In this document: positions 1 to 8,880 of the stretch, one piece after another
Layout of the letters: the number at the start of each line of letters is the position of its first letter
How positions within the stretch are numbered: the stretch's first letter is position 1
Assembly (NCBI GenBank): GCA_009838765.1
Contig: VXQX01000043.1
Span: forward strand, 46,091 to 110,090
Reading direction: 5' to 3'
Length of the DNA: 64,000 nucleotides
DNA from: Gemmatimonadales bacterium
GTDB taxonomy: Bacteria > Gemmatimonadota > Gemmatimonadetes > Palauibacterales > Palauibacteraceae
The notes under the pieces: model-generated
Told to the model about the DNA's origin: nothing
The model's database searches: none
Seen by the model: only the letters and a program-made list of their open reading frames with translations
Position numbers and translations under genes: made by a program

Positions 1-720
1 GGCGAGGTCGGACTCGAGTTGGCGATCCTGCTGCCGGCGGCAGCCATCTCGTGGGTCGCGACGCTGGCCGTAGCCGTTGCCATCTGCGCACGGCTGGACG
101 GTCGCCCGACGTCGCTGGAAAACGCGTACCGGGGCGTGCTCCGGCCCTTCCCGAGTGCCGCCGGAGGGCACCTGCTCGCCCTCCTCGCCGTCCTGCTCGG
201 AAGCGGGCTCGCCATGATCCCGGTCGTCGGGCTCGGGGGGATCGGGATCGCCGTGTCGGATAACGCCACCGGAGCGGCGATCTTCTTCGGAATCGTGGGG
301 CTCTCGGCCGCGCTCGCGATCCTGGGACTCTGGTTCTGGACCACGTTCGCGATCTTTCCGGCCGTCCTCCTCGAGGGGCGGACAGCGGCGCAGGCGGTGC
401 GCCGCTCGCTGAAGCTCAGCAAGGGAGCCCGGCTCCGGATCCTCGGGATCCTGCTCGTCGTGCTGATCATCCGCGACGGTCCCTCCCTCGGCATCTTCGC
501 GCTCTTCGGAGGCTTCGAGATGTTCACGTCGCCCGCGACGGCGGGGACCGTCAGCGCGGGCGTCATGGCGCTGCAGAATACGCTCGATCTTCTGTTCGCA
601 TCGCTGATCACGCCGTTCGCGGTAGCCACGCTGTTCCTCCTCTACCACGATCGGCGAGTGCGCCTGGAGGCCGCTGATCTGGAGACGGCCGCGGCCGCGA
701 TGGCGACGGACGGACGGTGA
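1..720 (+). CDS. Multi-spanning membrane protein, 5'-truncated by the window edge
   Basis: The reading frame is open from the first base, so the true start is probably upstream. A TTG at 19 is the first possible start inside the window. The visible 239 residues hold about five hydrophobic segments separated by short basic loops, and the C-terminus is charged and cytoplasmic-looking. I see no catalytic motif. The stop overlaps the GTG of the DUF4129 gene by 4 bp, so it belongs to the operon with DUF4129, DUF4350, MoxR and DUF58 genes. Clusters of this kind often begin with an uncharacterised membrane protein. Function unknown. Confidence 0.75.
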   Translation, partial: GEVGLELAILLPAAAISWVATLAVAVAICARLDGRPTSLENAYRGVLRPFPSAAGGHLLALLAVLLGSGLAMIPVVGLGGIGIAVSDNATGAAIFFGIVGLSAALAILGLWFWTTFAIFPAVLLEGRTAAQAVRRSLKLSKGARLRILGILLVVLIIRDGPSLGIFALFGGFEMFTSPATAGTVSAGVMALQNTLDLLFASLITPFAVATLFLLYHDRRVRLEAADLETAAAAMATDGR

Positions 721-1409
721 CTCGACTCTCCGGTCTCGCAGCTTTCCCGGCCGGGCAGGAGCCGTCGCCCGCCGGCGAACCCCTCCCCTCGCCGGACGAG
801 ATGACCGACGCGCTGCGGGAGATCCTCGCCCAGCCGGACTTCGTCGCCCCACCGCTGCCTCCCCGCCAGCGAATCCAGGAATGGATGGCCAACGCGCTCT
901 CCGACGCGTGGGACTGGTTGCGCCGCTTCCTGTTCGACGAGGGCGGCGGGCTCATGGAAGTGCTGGCCGTCGTCGTCGTTCTGGGCGCGCTCATCGCGTT
1001 GGGGACGGTAGCGCTGCGTCACAGGCCGCGATGGGTGCAGGGCGTGCGGATCGGAGGGGAAGAGGGTCGGGGGGACGATGGCGCGCCCACTTCGGCGCGC
1101 GAGTGGCTCGGACTCGCCCGGACGCGCGCCGGCGAGGGAGAGTTCCGGCCCGCGGCGACCGCGCTGTACCAGGGATTCCTCCTCACGCTCGACGGGACGG
1201 ACGCGGTCGCGTTCCACCCCTCGAAGACGCCCGGGGACTACGCCCTCGAGATGGAAACCGCCGCAGGCCGCCGGTTCATCCGTCGTTTCCAGGGACTTTC
1301 CTTCGGCCATGAGACGCCCACCTCCGCGGGCTACGCGGCCCTGGAGGATCTGGCGCGGGACGCGGGCTGCCCGACATCCGCGCGCAGAGAGGAGGCCGTT
1401 TCATCTTGA
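717..1409 (+). CDS. DUF4129 domain-containing membrane protein
   Basis: A GTG start overlaps the upstream stop as GTGA. The 230-residue protein has a proline-rich N-terminal part (about 1-55), one transmembrane helix at about 80-100, and a C-terminal domain from about 120. That domain has the pattern of DUF4129: AREWLGLARTRAGEGEF, then a TPGDYA segment, as seen in proteins encoded beside MoxR/DUF58 operons. The C-terminal domain is probably cytoplasmic. No enzymatic residues are evident. The next gene starts inside its stop codon (TTGA). The biochemical role of the family is not established. Confidence 0.8.
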   Translation: MTRLSGLAAFPAGQEPSPAGEPLPSPDEMTDALREILAQPDFVAPPLPPRQRIQEWMANALSDAWDWLRRFLFDEGGGLMEVLAVVVVLGALIALGTVALRHRPRWVQGVRIGGEEGRGDDGAPTSAREWLGLARTRAGEGEFRPAATALYQGFLLTLDGTDAVAFHPSKTPGDYALEMETAAGRRFIRRFQGLSFGHETPTSAGYAALEDLARDAGCPTSARREEAVSS

Positions 1410-2626
1410 GCGGCACCGGCAGGTTCAGGACGTTCGCGTGGGTCGGCGTGATCGCGCTCGGAGCGGGACTCGCCGCCTACTTCGCCCGGCCGGCGGGACG
1501 CACGGCGCTCGACGTGAGGCGGAGTTCGTTCCGGGCGACGCCGGACGGCGTGGCCGCGTTTGCCCGCGGGCTCGAACGATTCGGCCGCCCGACCGCACCC
1601 CGGCTCACGCCGCTGGCCGACGCCGATCCGGTCCCGGGGGCGCTCGCGCTGCTCTCGCCCGCCGTCGTGCCGAGCCCGGCCGAGGTCCATGCCCTCCTGG
1701 AGCGAGTGCGCCGCGGGGGCACTCTCGTGTACGCGCCGGAGCTGTTTCCGGCCATCTCCAGTACGCTGAGGATCACGCCGCTGATGGATTCGCTGGGCCT
1801 CGCGTTCCGCGTGCCCCGGCCGGGCGACCTGGATCGGCCGGAGTGGGCGGCCCACTCGCTGACCGACGGCCTGCCGGCGCCGGCGGCTCCGCGCCGCGCG
1901 CTTCGGCCGATGACGTCCCGCGAACTCGGCGGGGACACCCGGTCCGCCCCTCCCGTTCAAGCGCTGCTCACCGTGGGGAGCGACGACGACCGCAGGTGGA
2001 CCAGCGCCGGTCTCATGCCCCTCGGAGAAGGCCGCATCATCTTCCTCAGCGATGCCGAGCCGCTCTCGAACGCGCGCGTCGCCGACGACCCTCTGGCGCT
2101 CGTCGTTATGCGGGCCGTGCTCATCCACACGACGCCCGCCGACACGATCTTCTTCGCCGAGTTCCACCAGGGCATCCGCGGCTACGAGAGCACGGCGCGG
2201 CGCTGGGCGGGGTTCGTCTTCGGCACGGCCCAGGGCCGAACGCTCCTTCAGCTCCTCCTCGCCGTGCTCCTCGCGCTCGCGTGCGCCGGGCTGCGCTTCG
2301 GCGCTCCGACGACGGCCGTCGCTCCGTCGGACCTCGAACGAAGGTCTCCGCTCGAACACGTCTCCGCGCTCGGTGACCTGTACGAGAAGGCGCGCGCCCG
2401 GCGGACCGCCGCCCTCCTCCTCCTGGCGCGGCCGGCCCGCGGCGCCCGGTGTCCTCCGCCGAGGGACGTTGCCGAGGCCCGGGCTCTGATCCGTGAACTT
2501 GAGGCCCGGCGCGGGGAGCAGCCCGCTCTGGCCCGGATCCGACGCGGCTTGCGCGCCGATCCGGTGGACCTGACGATGGTCGCCGCCGGAATCGACGACC
2601 ATATGGGACGAAGGGCGGAGTCATGA
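1406..2626 (+). CDS. DUF4350 domain-containing membrane protein
   Basis: The TTG start overlaps the DUF4129 stop as TTGA. The 406-residue protein has an N-terminal transmembrane helix (about 7-26). An extracytoplasmic domain follows, whose start resembles DUF4350 ([12 protein letters not shown], then [15 protein letters not shown]), a GATase-like fold usually found beside MoxR genes. A second transmembrane helix lies near residues 278-300, and a basic cytoplasmic tail follows. This two-helix layout is the usual one for DUF4350. The downstream moxR-like start overlaps its stop as ATGA, so the two are probably translationally coupled. Role within the MoxR system is unknown. Confidence 0.8.
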   Translation: MSGTGRFRTFAWVGVIALGAGLAAYFARPAGRTALDVRRSSFRATPDGVAAFARGLERFGRPTAPRLTPLADADPVPGALALLSPAVVPSPAEVHALLERVRRGGTLVYAPELFPAISSTLRITPLMDSLGLAFRVPRPGDLDRPEWAAHSLTDGLPAPAAPRRALRPMTSRELGGDTRSAPPVQALLTVGSDDDRRWTSAGLMPLGEGRIIFLSDAEPLSNARVADDPLALVVMRAVLIHTTPADTIFFAEFHQGIRGYESTARRWAGFVFGTAQGRTLLQLLLAVLLALACAGLRFGAPTTAVAPSDLERRSPLEHVSALGDLYEKARARRTAALLLLARPARGARCPPPRDVAEARALIRELEARRGEQPALARIRRGLRADPVDLTMVAAGIDDHMGRRAES

Positions 2627-3570
2627 CGACGCACGACGCGGCGCTGCGTCTGCTGGGCGACATCGAGAAGGTGATCCTCGGCCAGGAGACCGTCCTCCGG
2701 CAGCTCATGATCACGCTCCTCGCCCGCGGCCACGCGCTTCTCGAGGGCGTGCCGGGGACGGCCAAGACGCTCTCCGTCCGCGCCCTCGCCCGCGGGCTGG
2801 GGCTCGACTTCGGCCGTGTGCAGTTCACGCCCGATCTCATGCCCACGGACCTCGTCGGCGTGAGCGTGCTGGACGAAACGCAGCGGAACTTCCGCTACCG
2901 GCCCGGTCCCGTATTCACCGATCTCCTCCTCGCCGACGAGATCAACCGCGCGCCCCCCAAGACCCAGGCGGCACTGCTGGAGGCGATGGAGGAGCGCCAG
3001 GTCACCGTCGACGGCTCCACGCGTGCCCTGCCCGGGCCGTTCACGGTCTTCGCGACCCAGAATCCGGTCGAGTACGAGGGGACCTATCCCCTGCCCGAAG
3101 CACAGGTCGACCGCTTTCTGATGAAGATCGTGATCGACTATCCTCCGGAGGAGGCGGAGCGGGCGATCCTCGACCGGCATGAGGCGGGGTTCCGCGCGGA
3201 CGACGAGGCCACCTATCCGATGGGCGAACCGCTGACGCGCGAGGCGCTCCTGGCGGCACGCGACGCGGTGAACGGCGTCCACATGGACGAGAGGGTCCGG
3301 CGTTACGTGACCGGGATCGTCCGGGCGACACGGGACGACCAGGGGTTCGCGCTCGGGGCGAGTCCCCGCGCGGGCGTGGCCCTCTTCCAGGCCGCGAGAG
3401 CGGAGGCGTTTCTACACGGCCGGGACTTCGTCACGCCGGACGACGTGAAGTCGCTCTCGTTCCCCGTGCTGCGGCATCGCGTCGCGCTGACCGCGGAGGC
3501 GGAGGTCGAAGGCCGTTCTTCAGACGACGAACTGCGGGCGCTCCTGGAGACGCTGGAGGCGCCCCGATAA
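2623..3570 (+). CDS. MoxR-family AAA+ ATPase
   Basis: A 315-residue AAA+ protein of typical MoxR length. The Walker A motif is GVPGTAKT at 42-49 and Walker B is LLLADE at 102-107, followed by the MoxR-characteristic [18 protein letters not shown] stretch. The ATQNP sensor-1 segment follows. MoxR ATPases act as chaperone-like assembly factors, often with partner proteins carrying von Willebrand A or DUF58 domains. The gene directly downstream encodes such a DUF58 protein. The start ATG overlaps the DUF4350 stop by 4 bp. The client protein cannot be deduced from the window. Confidence 0.93.
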   Translation: MTTHDAALRLLGDIEKVILGQETVLRQLMITLLARGHALLEGVPGTAKTLSVRALARGLGLDFGRVQFTPDLMPTDLVGVSVLDETQRNFRYRPGPVFTDLLLADEINRAPPKTQAALLEAMEERQVTVDGSTRALPGPFTVFATQNPVEYEGTYPLPEAQVDRFLMKIVIDYPPEEAERAILDRHEAGFRADDEATYPMGEPLTREALLAARDAVNGVHMDERVRRYVTGIVRATRDDQGFALGASPRAGVALFQAARAEAFLHGRDFVTPDDVKSLSFPVLRHRVALTAEAEVEGRSSDDELRALLETLEAPR

Positions 3571-3581
3571 TCCGCATCCCG

Positions 3582-4889
3582 GTGGTCCCCGGGAGGCGGA
3601 CCTGGTGGCTGCTGGGGCTGACCTCGTTCGTGTTCCTGTTCTCAGCCGCAGGCGCCCTGGCGGCGGACGCCGTCATCCTCCTCCTGACCTGGATCGATGG
3701 CCGGCGGACGCGGCCTCCATCGGCCTCCCGCACGGCGCCGCGCATCGCGGCGCTCGGGGAGGTCACCGAGATCGAGATCGAGTTGCGCAACCCGGCGAAG
3801 CGTCCGCTCTCCGTCCTACTCACCGACGACCTCGATCACTCCCTCCGCCGCCTCCCCGGACGGGATGGTGCCGAAGCGTGGGAGGCGGGGGTGCGGCTGG
3901 ACATCCCCCCCAAGTCCGTCGTGCGCGCCCGCTACAGGGTGCGGCCCCGCACGCGCGGGTTTTTGGCAATGGGGGCGATCCACCTCCGGACCCGCTCGCC
4001 GTGGGGGCTCGCGTGGCGGCGCTCCAACGTCGACGCGGCGCACACGCTGCAGGTGCAGCCCGGGATCCGGAGCCTCCTGCGCGACCGCAGCGGCCACGCG
4101 CTCCGGCGGGGCCTTCGCAGGGCCGGTTCGCGCCGCAGCCGCCAGTGGGGCGACGGCCGCGAGTTCGAGAGCCTGCGCGACTACGCCGAGGGGGACGATC
4201 CCCGCATCGTCGACTGGAAGGCGTCCGCGAAGCGCCAGCGTTTCGTCGTTCGCAACTACGAGGCCGAACGCAGCCAGAACGTCGTCCTCGCGATCGACGC
4301 GGGCCGCCACATGCGCGAGCGGCTCGCGGACCGGGAGCGGGTGGATTTTGCGCTGGCGGCGGGCATGATGCTCGCCAACCGCGCGCGAAGCTTCGGGGAC
4401 CGCGTCGGAACCGTGGTGTTCGACGACGAGATCCAGCATCTGTCGCCGCCCCGCCGGTCCGATCCGGCCGCGTTGGCCCGGATCTTCGCGGGCGTGCAGA
4501 CACGGCCGGTCGAGCCCAACTACCCGCTCGCGCTCGCCACGCTGAGCCGGACGTTCCGCAAGCGGTCGCTCGTCGTCCTCTTCTGCGATGTGATCGACGA
4601 GGCCGTCTCGAGTGCGCTCGTGACCTCGCTGGCCCGGATCGGGCAGGCGCACCTCCCGCTGGCCGTCGCCATCCGCAACCCCGCGCTCGAGGCGGCCGCG
4701 ACGCGGTCCGCGGCCGATGAGGCCGCGGTCTTCCATCGCGCCGCCGCGGAGGAACTCGTGCAATCGCGCGCCACGACGCTTCAGGTCATGCGCCAGTCCG
4801 GGATCCTCGTCGTCGACACGCCGCCCGGCGACGCGCTCGTGCGCACCCTGGACAAATACGTCGAGATCAAGGAGCGGGGACTGCTCTGA
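3582..4889 (+). CDS. DUF58 (VWA-like) domain-containing protein
   Basis: The GTG start lies 11 bp after the MoxR stop. The 435-residue protein has a hydrophobic N-terminal region (about 6-36) and a middle beta-rich region. The DUF58 signature around 205-235 contains DPRIVDWKASAKR, RNYEAERSQNV and a following LAIDAGRHM strand, which resembles a MIDAS-type VWA fold. The usual DxSxS MIDAS is only partly kept (DAGRH). It presumably works with the MoxR ATPase. Its last 23 bases overlap the 3' end of the convergent RDD-SpoIIM gene (4867-4889), so the two mRNAs are complementary at their ends. Confidence 0.88.
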   Translation: MVPGRRTWWLLGLTSFVFLFSAAGALAADAVILLLTWIDGRRTRPPSASRTAPRIAALGEVTEIEIELRNPAKRPLSVLLTDDLDHSLRRLPGRDGAEAWEAGVRLDIPPKSVVRARYRVRPRTRGFLAMGAIHLRTRSPWGLAWRRSNVDAAHTLQVQPGIRSLLRDRSGHALRRGLRRAGSRRSRQWGDGREFESLRDYAEGDDPRIVDWKASAKRQRFVVRNYEAERSQNVVLAIDAGRHMRERLADRERVDFALAAGMMLANRARSFGDRVGTVVFDDEIQHLSPPRRSDPAALARIFAGVQTRPVEPNYPLALATLSRTFRKRSLVVLFCDVIDEAVSSALVTSLARIGQAHLPLAVAIRNPALEAAATRSAADEAAVFHRAAAEELVQSRATTLQVMRQSGILVVDTPPGDALVRTLDKYVEIKERGLL

Positions 4890-6636
4890 CCTCTCCGTGC
4901 GGGCGGTCGTCGGAACCCCGGCCCGCGAAACCGAAGTACACCGTGAGCAGGAGCGCGGTCGTGCCGCCGAAGGCGAATTTCGCCACGGCCGGAAGTCCGG
5001 ACGGGGAATAGAACCCCTCCACGAGACCCGCCACGATCAGCAGCAGCACCGCCCCGCCGACGAGCGAGAGGAAGGCGCGCCCCCGTTCACGCAACGCCTC
5101 CCGACGCGTGCGCCGTCCGGGTACGAGGAGCGCCGACCCGAGCCCCAGCCCCGCCCCGCCGGCCAGGCAGATGGCGGTGAGTTCCATCACGCCGTGCGGG
5201 AAGACGAAGGCGAGTATGACACCCAGAACGTCGTTGTTCGCGTACAGCCCGAACGCGGCCCCAAGCAGGACGCCGTTGAAGACGAGGATCAGCACCGTCC
5301 CCGCGCCGGCCAGCAGCCCGGCTGCGAATGCGACGAAACTCACCTGCACGTTGTTCGTCACGAGGGCGGAGGAAAGGGCGGGCCGCTCACCGCCGTCGAC
5401 TTCGATGTAGGAAGCGTTGATGTCCCCGCGGGCGGTGTTCTCGGCTCTCGCCAGCATCCCCGCCGGCATGATCGAACGCGCGAGCGCCGGACGATCGCGG
5501 ACGGCCGCGTAAGAAGCCAGCATCGGTCCGACGAGCAGCAGGGCCGCCAGCAGCACCGGCCGGTGATGATGCCGCACTGCCCGCGGCAGCTCGCGGCCGA
5601 TCCAGCGGCCGAGGGGGACCGCCGCCCTTCCGTTCGCGCGGTACAGGAGGTTGTGGCCGGCCCCCGCCCACCGTTCCACCGCCTCCAGCAGCCCCGGCGA
5701 GGCGCCATAGGTTCGCGCGCGCGCCAGGTCCGCCGTCACGCCGCGGTACAGGCGCCCGAAGGCGCGCGCCTCGGCCTCGCTGAACCGGTCAAGCCCGCCG
5801 GCGCGCCCTTTCTCCACGAGGTCCGTGTAGGCGCCCCACGCTTCGCGCCGCTCGCGCGCCATCGCCGCGGCCTGGAGGCTCGCCCCGCCCTGGCGCGCCG
5901 CATGTCGTGGAGCTTCTTGCTCGTGCAGCCGGACGAGGTGGGTGTCGGGAGTCGCCTGGGGATCCAACCCGGCCGGACGGTCCCGCCCCACCGCCGCTTG
6001 CACCGCATCCCAGACCGAAGCCGCCACGCGTGTCCGAACATCCGGCGCCAGTGCGGCCCGGCGCGCGACGTAACCCGCCACCAGCGCGAATTGTTCGACG
6101 GAGAGTCGCGGGCGCTCCGGCCGACCGGCGGTCCGCGGCTCGTCGCCGAACACCTCCCCGCCCCCCGTGTCCCGGACCACGATCGTGCCGGCGACCAGGT
6201 CGCCGAGGCGCTGGGCCCGGCGGTTGAACAGGATCGACGCGGCCCCCGCCATCCCCGTCACCCCCGGCTGCAGATCCACGATCCGGATCAGGTTGCGGAG
6301 CACCGACCCCTGGAACGAGAGGGGCTCCCCACCGTCGTGCAGCACTCGCAGCCCCAGCGCGCGTTTCCCCGGCGTACGTCCGTCCCACACCGCTTCGAAG
6401 AAGAGGAAGTACCCCCACATCGCGAAGAAGATGACGATGTAGAGCACGGCCTGTCCGAGCCCGCCCGTGTACCGAAAGACGAGCGCCACGAGCAGGATGG
6501 CAGCCACGATGATGGCCAGATCGAGGGCGAGTGCGGCCGCGCGCGACCCCAGGTCCGCGAGCTGGTATTCGAGCTTGACGTGCTCCGGCGTCTCCAGCGA
6601 GACCCGGCGATGCAGTCCCGCCCGCGAATCGGCCAT
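4867..6636 (-). CDS. RDD domain / SpoIIM-like (stage II sporulation protein M) fusion membrane protein
   Basis: Start chosen at the ATG at 6636, where RDD homology begins. The frame is open further upstream, but that part is only the antisense of the permease gene. In 589 residues an N-terminal RDD domain has the Arg/Asp helix SRAAALALDLA, the WDGRTPGKRALGLRV loop and QRLGDLVAGT. A linker follows, then a C-terminal SpoIIM-like integral membrane domain (about 240-589). RDD and SpoIIM proteins are often separate neighbours of MoxR/DUF58 operons; here they are one polypeptide. The protein runs opposite to that operon and its 3' end overlaps the DUF58 gene. Role probably in envelope or transport, unproven. 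Confidence 0.85.
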   Translation of the reverse strand: MADSRAGLHRRVSLETPEHVKLEYQLADLGSRAAALALDLAIIVAAILLVALVFRYTGGLGQAVLYIVIFFAMWGYFLFFEAVWDGRTPGKRALGLRVLHDGGEPLSFQGSVLRNLIRIVDLQPGVTGMAGAASILFNRRAQRLGDLVAGTIVVRDTGGGEVFGDEPRTAGRPERPRLSVEQFALVAGYVARRAALAPDVRTRVAASVWDAVQAAVGRDRPAGLDPQATPDTHLVRLHEQEAPRHAARQGGASLQAAAMARERREAWGAYTDLVEKGRAGGLDRFSEAEARAFGRLYRGVTADLARARTYGASPGLLEAVERWAGAGHNLLYRANGRAAVPLGRWIGRELPRAVRHHHRPVLLAALLLVGPMLASYAAVRDRPALARSIMPAGMLARAENTARGDINASYIEVDGGERPALSSALVTNNVQVSFVAFAAGLLAGAGTVLILVFNGVLLGAAFGLYANNDVLGVILAFVFPHGVMELTAICLAGGAGLGLGSALLVPGRRTRREALRERGRAFLSLVGGAVLLLIVAGLVEGFYSPSGLPAVAKFAFGGTTALLLTVYFGFAGRGSDDRPHGEVRAVPAP

Positions 6637-6692
6637 GGCATCCCTCCCGCCGCAAAGGCTAGCCGGCGATCTCGGGGGCGCAAGGGGCCATG

Positions 6693-7526
6693 CTACAGGT
6701 CGCGGCGGCGGAAGAGGATGAAGGCGATGCCGACGAAGAGCACCGTCCACGCGGCGGCGGTGACGAGGTGCCACGCGGGATCGACCGCGGCGGGCGGCGT
6801 CCGGCCCGCCGCATCGACGGCGGCAGCGTACCGCTCGTAGGCCGCCGCGTCGTAGCTGCGGAATTCGAGGAGCGGGAAGGCGTTCGTAAACGGCAGGTAG
6901 CCGAGCCAGCCGGTGAAGTCCGGCAGGAAGCGGCGGACGAGCGCGGGCAGCATCCCGGACTCGATCGGGCCGACCCAGAGGAACCATACGGCGAGCGCCG
7001 CTCCCGTCCTGCGGATCACGAGCGACAGGAGGAAAGCGAGCGCGCCCACGCTCAGGAACGCCAGCCCGAGCCCCCCGGCGGCCTGGAATACGGACAGCGG
7101 GACGAGCGGCCCCGCGGCGGCCCCGAAGTCGGTCCGCATCAGCGCGAGCACGGTCGGGATCGATACGTGGACGCCGATGAAGGCGATTCCCACGACGGGC
7201 AGCAGGAGCGACTTGCCCCAGAACCACTGGGACTTGGAGAGGCCGTCGATCACGTTCTGCCGGGCGGTTCGCCAGCCGAACTCCGTCGCCGACAGCAGCA
7301 CGAGCGAGAGCGCGGCGAAGATCACGACCATGGTGGACTCGTCCCCGAACACGGCGGGCCAGACGTCGGGGAGCCGGAACCCCTCGCTGCGCTCGAGGAA
7401 GGGCTGGCCGTGGTTCATGACCGTGAAGAACGCGTAGAAGCCCAGAGCGATCCAGAAGGCGAGCCGTTTCCTCGCCTTGAACCACTCGTTGCGCAGCAGC
7501 ACGCCGAACGCGCGCGCCCCCCTCAT
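6693..7526 (-). CDS. ABC transporter permease (ABC-2 type)
   Basis: The ATG at 7526 overlaps the stop of the ATPase gene as ATGA. The 277-residue protein begins with a basic amphipathic stretch (RNEWFKARKR), typical of ABC-2 permeases, followed by about six transmembrane helices and a short FRRRDL C-terminus. The ATPase partner is immediately upstream in the same transcript, so the two should form an exporter of two permeases and two ATPases. The substrate is not deducible. The mRNA may continue into the RDD-SpoIIM gene, 56 bp downstream. Confidence 0.88.
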   Translation of the reverse strand: MRGARAFGVLLRNEWFKARKRLAFWIALGFYAFFTVMNHGQPFLERSEGFRLPDVWPAVFGDESTMVVIFAALSLVLLSATEFGWRTARQNVIDGLSKSQWFWGKSLLLPVVGIAFIGVHVSIPTVLALMRTDFGAAAGPLVPLSVFQAAGGLGLAFLSVGALAFLLSLVIRRTGAALAVWFLWVGPIESGMLPALVRRFLPDFTGWLGYLPFTNAFPLLEFRSYDAAAYERYAAAVDAAGRTPPAAVDPAWHLVTAAAWTVLFVGIAFILFRRRDL

Positions 7527-8458
7527 TGGATCTCTCCGAACCCCTCGGGCGTGCCCGTGATCTCCATGAAGGCGTCCTCCAGCGATTGCCGTTCCAGCGA
7601 CAGGTGCGAGGCGTAGATCCCCCGCCCGGCGAGGAAGCGGTTCAGTTCGGAGAGCCCGGCGCCCCCGATCTGCACCAGGACGCGTCCATCTTCGACCCGC
7701 GCACGGTCTGCGCCCTCGAACTCCGACACGGCCCGCCGGAGCGTCTCGATGTCTCCGTCGGCGCCCACCGCGGCCACCGTTCGGGCGGAGGTGAAGTCGT
7801 CCACGCTCCCCTCTCTGACGAGGCGGCCGGTCTCGATGATCGCGACGTGCGTGCAGGTGCGTTCGACCTCGTGCAGCATGTGGCTCGAGAGGAAGATCGT
7901 CTTCCCGCGGCTCGCGAGTTCGCGGATGATGTCGCGGATCTCCCGCTGCCCCGCCGGATCGAGCCCGTTGGCCGGCTCGTCGAGGATGATGAGTTCCGGG
8001 TCGCCGATCATCGTGGCCGCGAGCGCGAGGCGCTGCTTCATGCCCAGCGAGCACGCCTTGAACTTCGTCTTCCGGCGCGAGGCCAGGCCCACGATGTCGA
8101 GCACCTCGGCGATGTCCGCCTCATCGCTCCCCTTCACCCGGGCCACCACCCGCAGGTTGTCCCGGCAACTCAGGTAGGGGTAGAAGTTGGGGTATTCGAG
8201 CGTGGCGCCGATCCGCTGGCGCGCCGCGTGCAACTCGGCGGGCGTCTCCCCTCCGAACAGCCGGAAGGAGCCGCCCGTCGGGTTGATGATTCCCAGCAGC
8301 ATGCCGATCGTCGTCGTCTTGCCGCTTCCGTTCGGCCCCAGAAAACCGTACACCTGCCCGGCCTCCACCTGCACGGAAAGCCGGTCCACGGCGAGCGTCC
8401 CGTCGCCGCGCAGCGCCGCGTACCGCTTGGACAGCCCTTCGGTTTCGATGATCGTCAT
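7523..8458 (-). CDS. ABC transporter ATP-binding protein
   Basis: A 311-residue ABC ATPase with all motifs intact: Walker A GPNGSGKT, signature CSLGMKQRLALA (a C-S-L-G-M variant of LSGGQ, common in this subfamily), Walker B LIILDEPANGLDP, and the switch histidine in LSSHM. The roughly 90-residue C-terminal extension is typical of ATPases paired with ABC-2 permeases. It overlaps the upstream small coiled-coil gene and the downstream permease by 4 bp each, giving a three-gene translationally coupled unit. Substrate unknown. Confidence 0.93.
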   Translation of the reverse strand: MTIIETEGLSKRYAALRGDGTLAVDRLSVQVEAGQVYGFLGPNGSGKTTTIGMLLGIINPTGGSFRLFGGETPAELHAARQRIGATLEYPNFYPYLSCRDNLRVVARVKGSDEADIAEVLDIVGLASRRKTKFKACSLGMKQRLALAATMIGDPELIILDEPANGLDPAGQREIRDIIRELASRGKTIFLSSHMLHEVERTCTHVAIIETGRLVREGSVDDFTSARTVAAVGADGDIETLRRAVSEFEGADRARVEDGRVLVQIGGAGLSELNRFLAGRGIYASHLSLERQSLEDAFMEITGTPEGFGEIQ

Positions 8459-8745
8459 GTGAGCTTCCCTGCCGCTTCACCGCCGGCGCGCTCTTCCAGT
8501 TGGCGCCGAAACAGTTCCGCCTCCGCGAGCTGGTCCAGGAGTTCGCCCCGCTCCCGATGGTCGCCTTCGAGCCGCTCGATCCGCTCTGCCAGCCGGGCGA
8601 TCGTCTCCCGTTCCCGCCGCTGCGGCCCGAGCGCCTGCGCCAGGTCCCGCACCAGCGGCCGCAGGGCGAAGTGCGTCGCCATTGCGAGCACCGGGACGCC
8701 GATGGTGAAGAAGATCGCGACGATGGCGATGATCATCTCTTCCAT
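8455..8745 (-). CDS. Small membrane-anchored coiled-coil protein
   Basis: A 96-residue protein with one N-terminal transmembrane helix (about 4-25). A charged, heptad-rich helix follows (about 35-90), dense in Glu, Arg and Leu, which would form a coiled coil on the cytoplasmic side. The stop overlaps the ATPase start as ATGA, so it is the first gene of the ABC unit. Small proteins of this shape are often described as phage-shock-like or hypothetical. No function can be assigned, though coupling to the ABC genes suggests an accessory role. Confidence 0.7.
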   Translation of the reverse strand: MEEMIIAIVAIFFTIGVPVLAMATHFALRPLVRDLAQALGPQRRERETIARLAERIERLEGDHRERGELLDQLAEAELFRRQLEERAGGEAAGKLT

Positions 8746-8880
8746 GTCTCACCCCTGTGCGTGCGCTTCATGCGGCATCAGAACGGAACGCGCGGCGCGG
8801 TGGTTTCGCGGGGACGGGAAGGCCACGCTCCGGCTGCCCGCGGAAGAGCCTCGCTTGAGGTGGCGCGTGGAGCGCCGGCG

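Noticed and set aside
6637..7485. N-terminal 283-residue extension of the RDD-SpoIIM frame
   Set aside because: It is antisense-frame sequence of the ABC permease gene, rich in Arg, Pro and Ala. RDD homology and the plausible start begin at 6636.
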